Source: Limosilactobacillus alvi (GTDB taxonomy: Bacteria; Bacillota; Bacilli; Lactobacillales; Lactobacillaceae). Taken from it: DNA of 64,000 bases. Under the pieces are notes generated by a model. The model searched no databases, was not told the DNA's origin, and saw nothing but the letters and a program-made list of their open reading frames with translations. Made by a program: the position numbers and the translations under genes. The stretch covers positions 1 to 64,000 of the forward strand of contig NZ_JACJJQ010000003.1 in assembly GCF_016900115.1 (NCBI RefSeq). The letters run 5' to 3'. Shown here in pieces: positions 63,339 through 64,000 of the stretch; the stretch's first letter is position 1, and each line of letters begins with the position of its first letter.

Positions 63339-64000
63339 TTAGTGCGAGTTAAGGTTTTGCTTGACCCATGCTACTAATTGATCACTTGTTGAACGTAATA
63401 AGGTCTGTTCAACAGTTAATTGGGCCATTCGTTGCCGGTAACTCATTGTTTGTTTTAAATCTGCCCGCGTAATCTCTTTTACCGGTGCCAAAACACCGTC
63501 CTTTATTGTAACAAATCTAAGCTCCAAAAACACATGAATCATAAAAATTAACTGCTCATTATCAACCTGAAGATAATTTGCTAACTGTTGTCCCATTCGA
63601 TTGAGATTAATCTTTTGTTGGCGAATTGTTTGATATAAGGCAACAAACTGTTGACGTCCCGGCATCCCCCGCTGATGTAATGGGGTCCGCGAGAAAAACA
63701 TTAAGTGAATTCTTGCAACCCGTTGACAATTTTTGAGGATCTTAACCAACGTCGGTAAATCCGGTGGACAGTCAACAATGACAACCTTTTGATCAGTTAG
63801 ATCCATTGTTTGCGCCGTTCGACCACTAACAACTTGACCAGCTACGTTTCCGGTCAAGTTATCCCGGAGCTGTTGATTAAAGGTAACATAGACCGCTTTT
63901 TGCTTAAACATTGGGGCAATCAATCGCGTTACGCGGGCATCCTCGATTGCCGGACCAGTTATTTTTAAATCATGAAGCATTAATTGAAGCTTAGTTTGAC
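63339..64000 (-). CDS. recJ: Single-stranded-DNA exonuclease RecJ, C-terminal part (partial)
   Basis: The frame is open from the window's right edge to the stop at 63339-63341 (about 220 codons seen); the ATG at 63978-63980 is internal and the frame continues upstream. The visible part matches the extended C-terminal domain of Firmicute RecJ (VRLIAPMF-like start [33 protein letters not shown], helical end). The catalytic DHH/DHHA1 region is outside. Identification rests mostly on adjacency to apt plus these motifs. Confidence 0.75.
   Translation of the reverse strand, partial: QTKLQLMLHDLKITGPAIEDARVTRLIAPMFKQKAVYVTFNQQLRDNLTGNVAGQVVSGRTAQTMDLTDQKVVIVDCPPDLPTLVKILKNCQRVARIHLMFFSRTPLHQRGMPGRQQFVALYQTIRQQKINLNRMGQQLANYLQVDNEQLIFMIHVFLELRFVTIKDGVLAPVKEITRADLKQTMSYRQRMAQLTVEQTLLRSTSDQLVAWVKQNLNSH

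Noticed and set aside
1-64000. CRISPR arrays, prophage or defence system
   Set aside because: No regularly spaced direct repeats and no cas, phage structural or restriction-like genes; accessory content is limited to the IS pieces, the repeat and the TetR/tRNA gap.

Overview
The window is chromosomal DNA of a low-to-moderate G+C Firmicute of the family Lactobacillaceae. Almost all genes are on the minus strand, with GGAGG-type ribosome binding sites, frequent TTG/GTG starts and gene orders typical of lactobacilli (ffh-ylxM-ftsY-smc-rnc; hrcA-grpE-dnaK-dnaJ; rimP-nusA-ylxR-ylxQ-infB-rbfA; rplU-prp-rpmA; deoC-deoB-deoD). A stand-alone nucleoside 2-deoxyribosyltransferase is also characteristic of lactobacilli. 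The genus is probably Limosilactobacillus or a close relative, but that is inference.

Layout: 1-1414 is the end of an IS66-family element (tnpC runs off the left edge; tnpB and tnpA complete; outer end at about 1414). It has cut off the last 25 codons of a plus-strand gene. 1.5-15.3 kb holds protein targeting and chromosome genes (ffh, ylxM, ftsY, smc), rnc, acpP-plsX, recG, fakA with an Asp23 protein, and rpmB. 15.4-27.4 kb is one long cluster read gmk-rpoZ / coaBC-priA-fmt-rsmB-stp-prkC-rsgA-rpe-thiN. 27.7-28.1 kb has a lone plus-strand small gene. 28.3-37.0 kb holds pepP, Asp23-nusB, folD-xseA-xseB-ispA-tlyA-argR-recN. 37.0-43.8 kb holds lepA and the CIRCE-controlled heat-shock operon. 43.8-48.4 kb holds an orphan plus-strand gene facing hrcA, and an asnB-aspartokinase-murE cluster that looks like a cell-wall module. 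48.6-56.9 kb holds ribF-truB, the nusA-infB operon and rplU-prp-rpmA. 57-58.5 kb is an accessory gap: IS110-type debris, a TetR regulator and tRNA-Arg. 58.5-64 kb is the deoCBD nucleoside operon with a cre site, small membrane proteins, ntd, apt and the end of recJ.

Functionally the window is mostly information processing (translation, recombination, chromosome segregation, protein export), cell-envelope supply (acpP/plsX, fakA, ispA, murE), Ser/Thr signalling (prkC/stp) and nucleoside salvage (deoCBD, ntd, apt).

The most distinctive non-coding signal is a dispersed, highly structured intergenic repeat of about 185 bp: two near-identical full copies (1517-1705, 58347-58530), one truncated copy (28197-28277) and one inverted partial copy (56871-56968). 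Its first hairpin keeps perfect pairing by compensatory base changes between copies. Other points of note: CoaBC has Glu at the position expected for the decarboxylase-domain cysteine; the aspartokinase lacks ACT domains; likely attenuators precede rimP and folD; and an IS66 hairpin hides the tnpA ribosome binding site. I see no CRISPR array, prophage, defence island or biosynthetic cluster.
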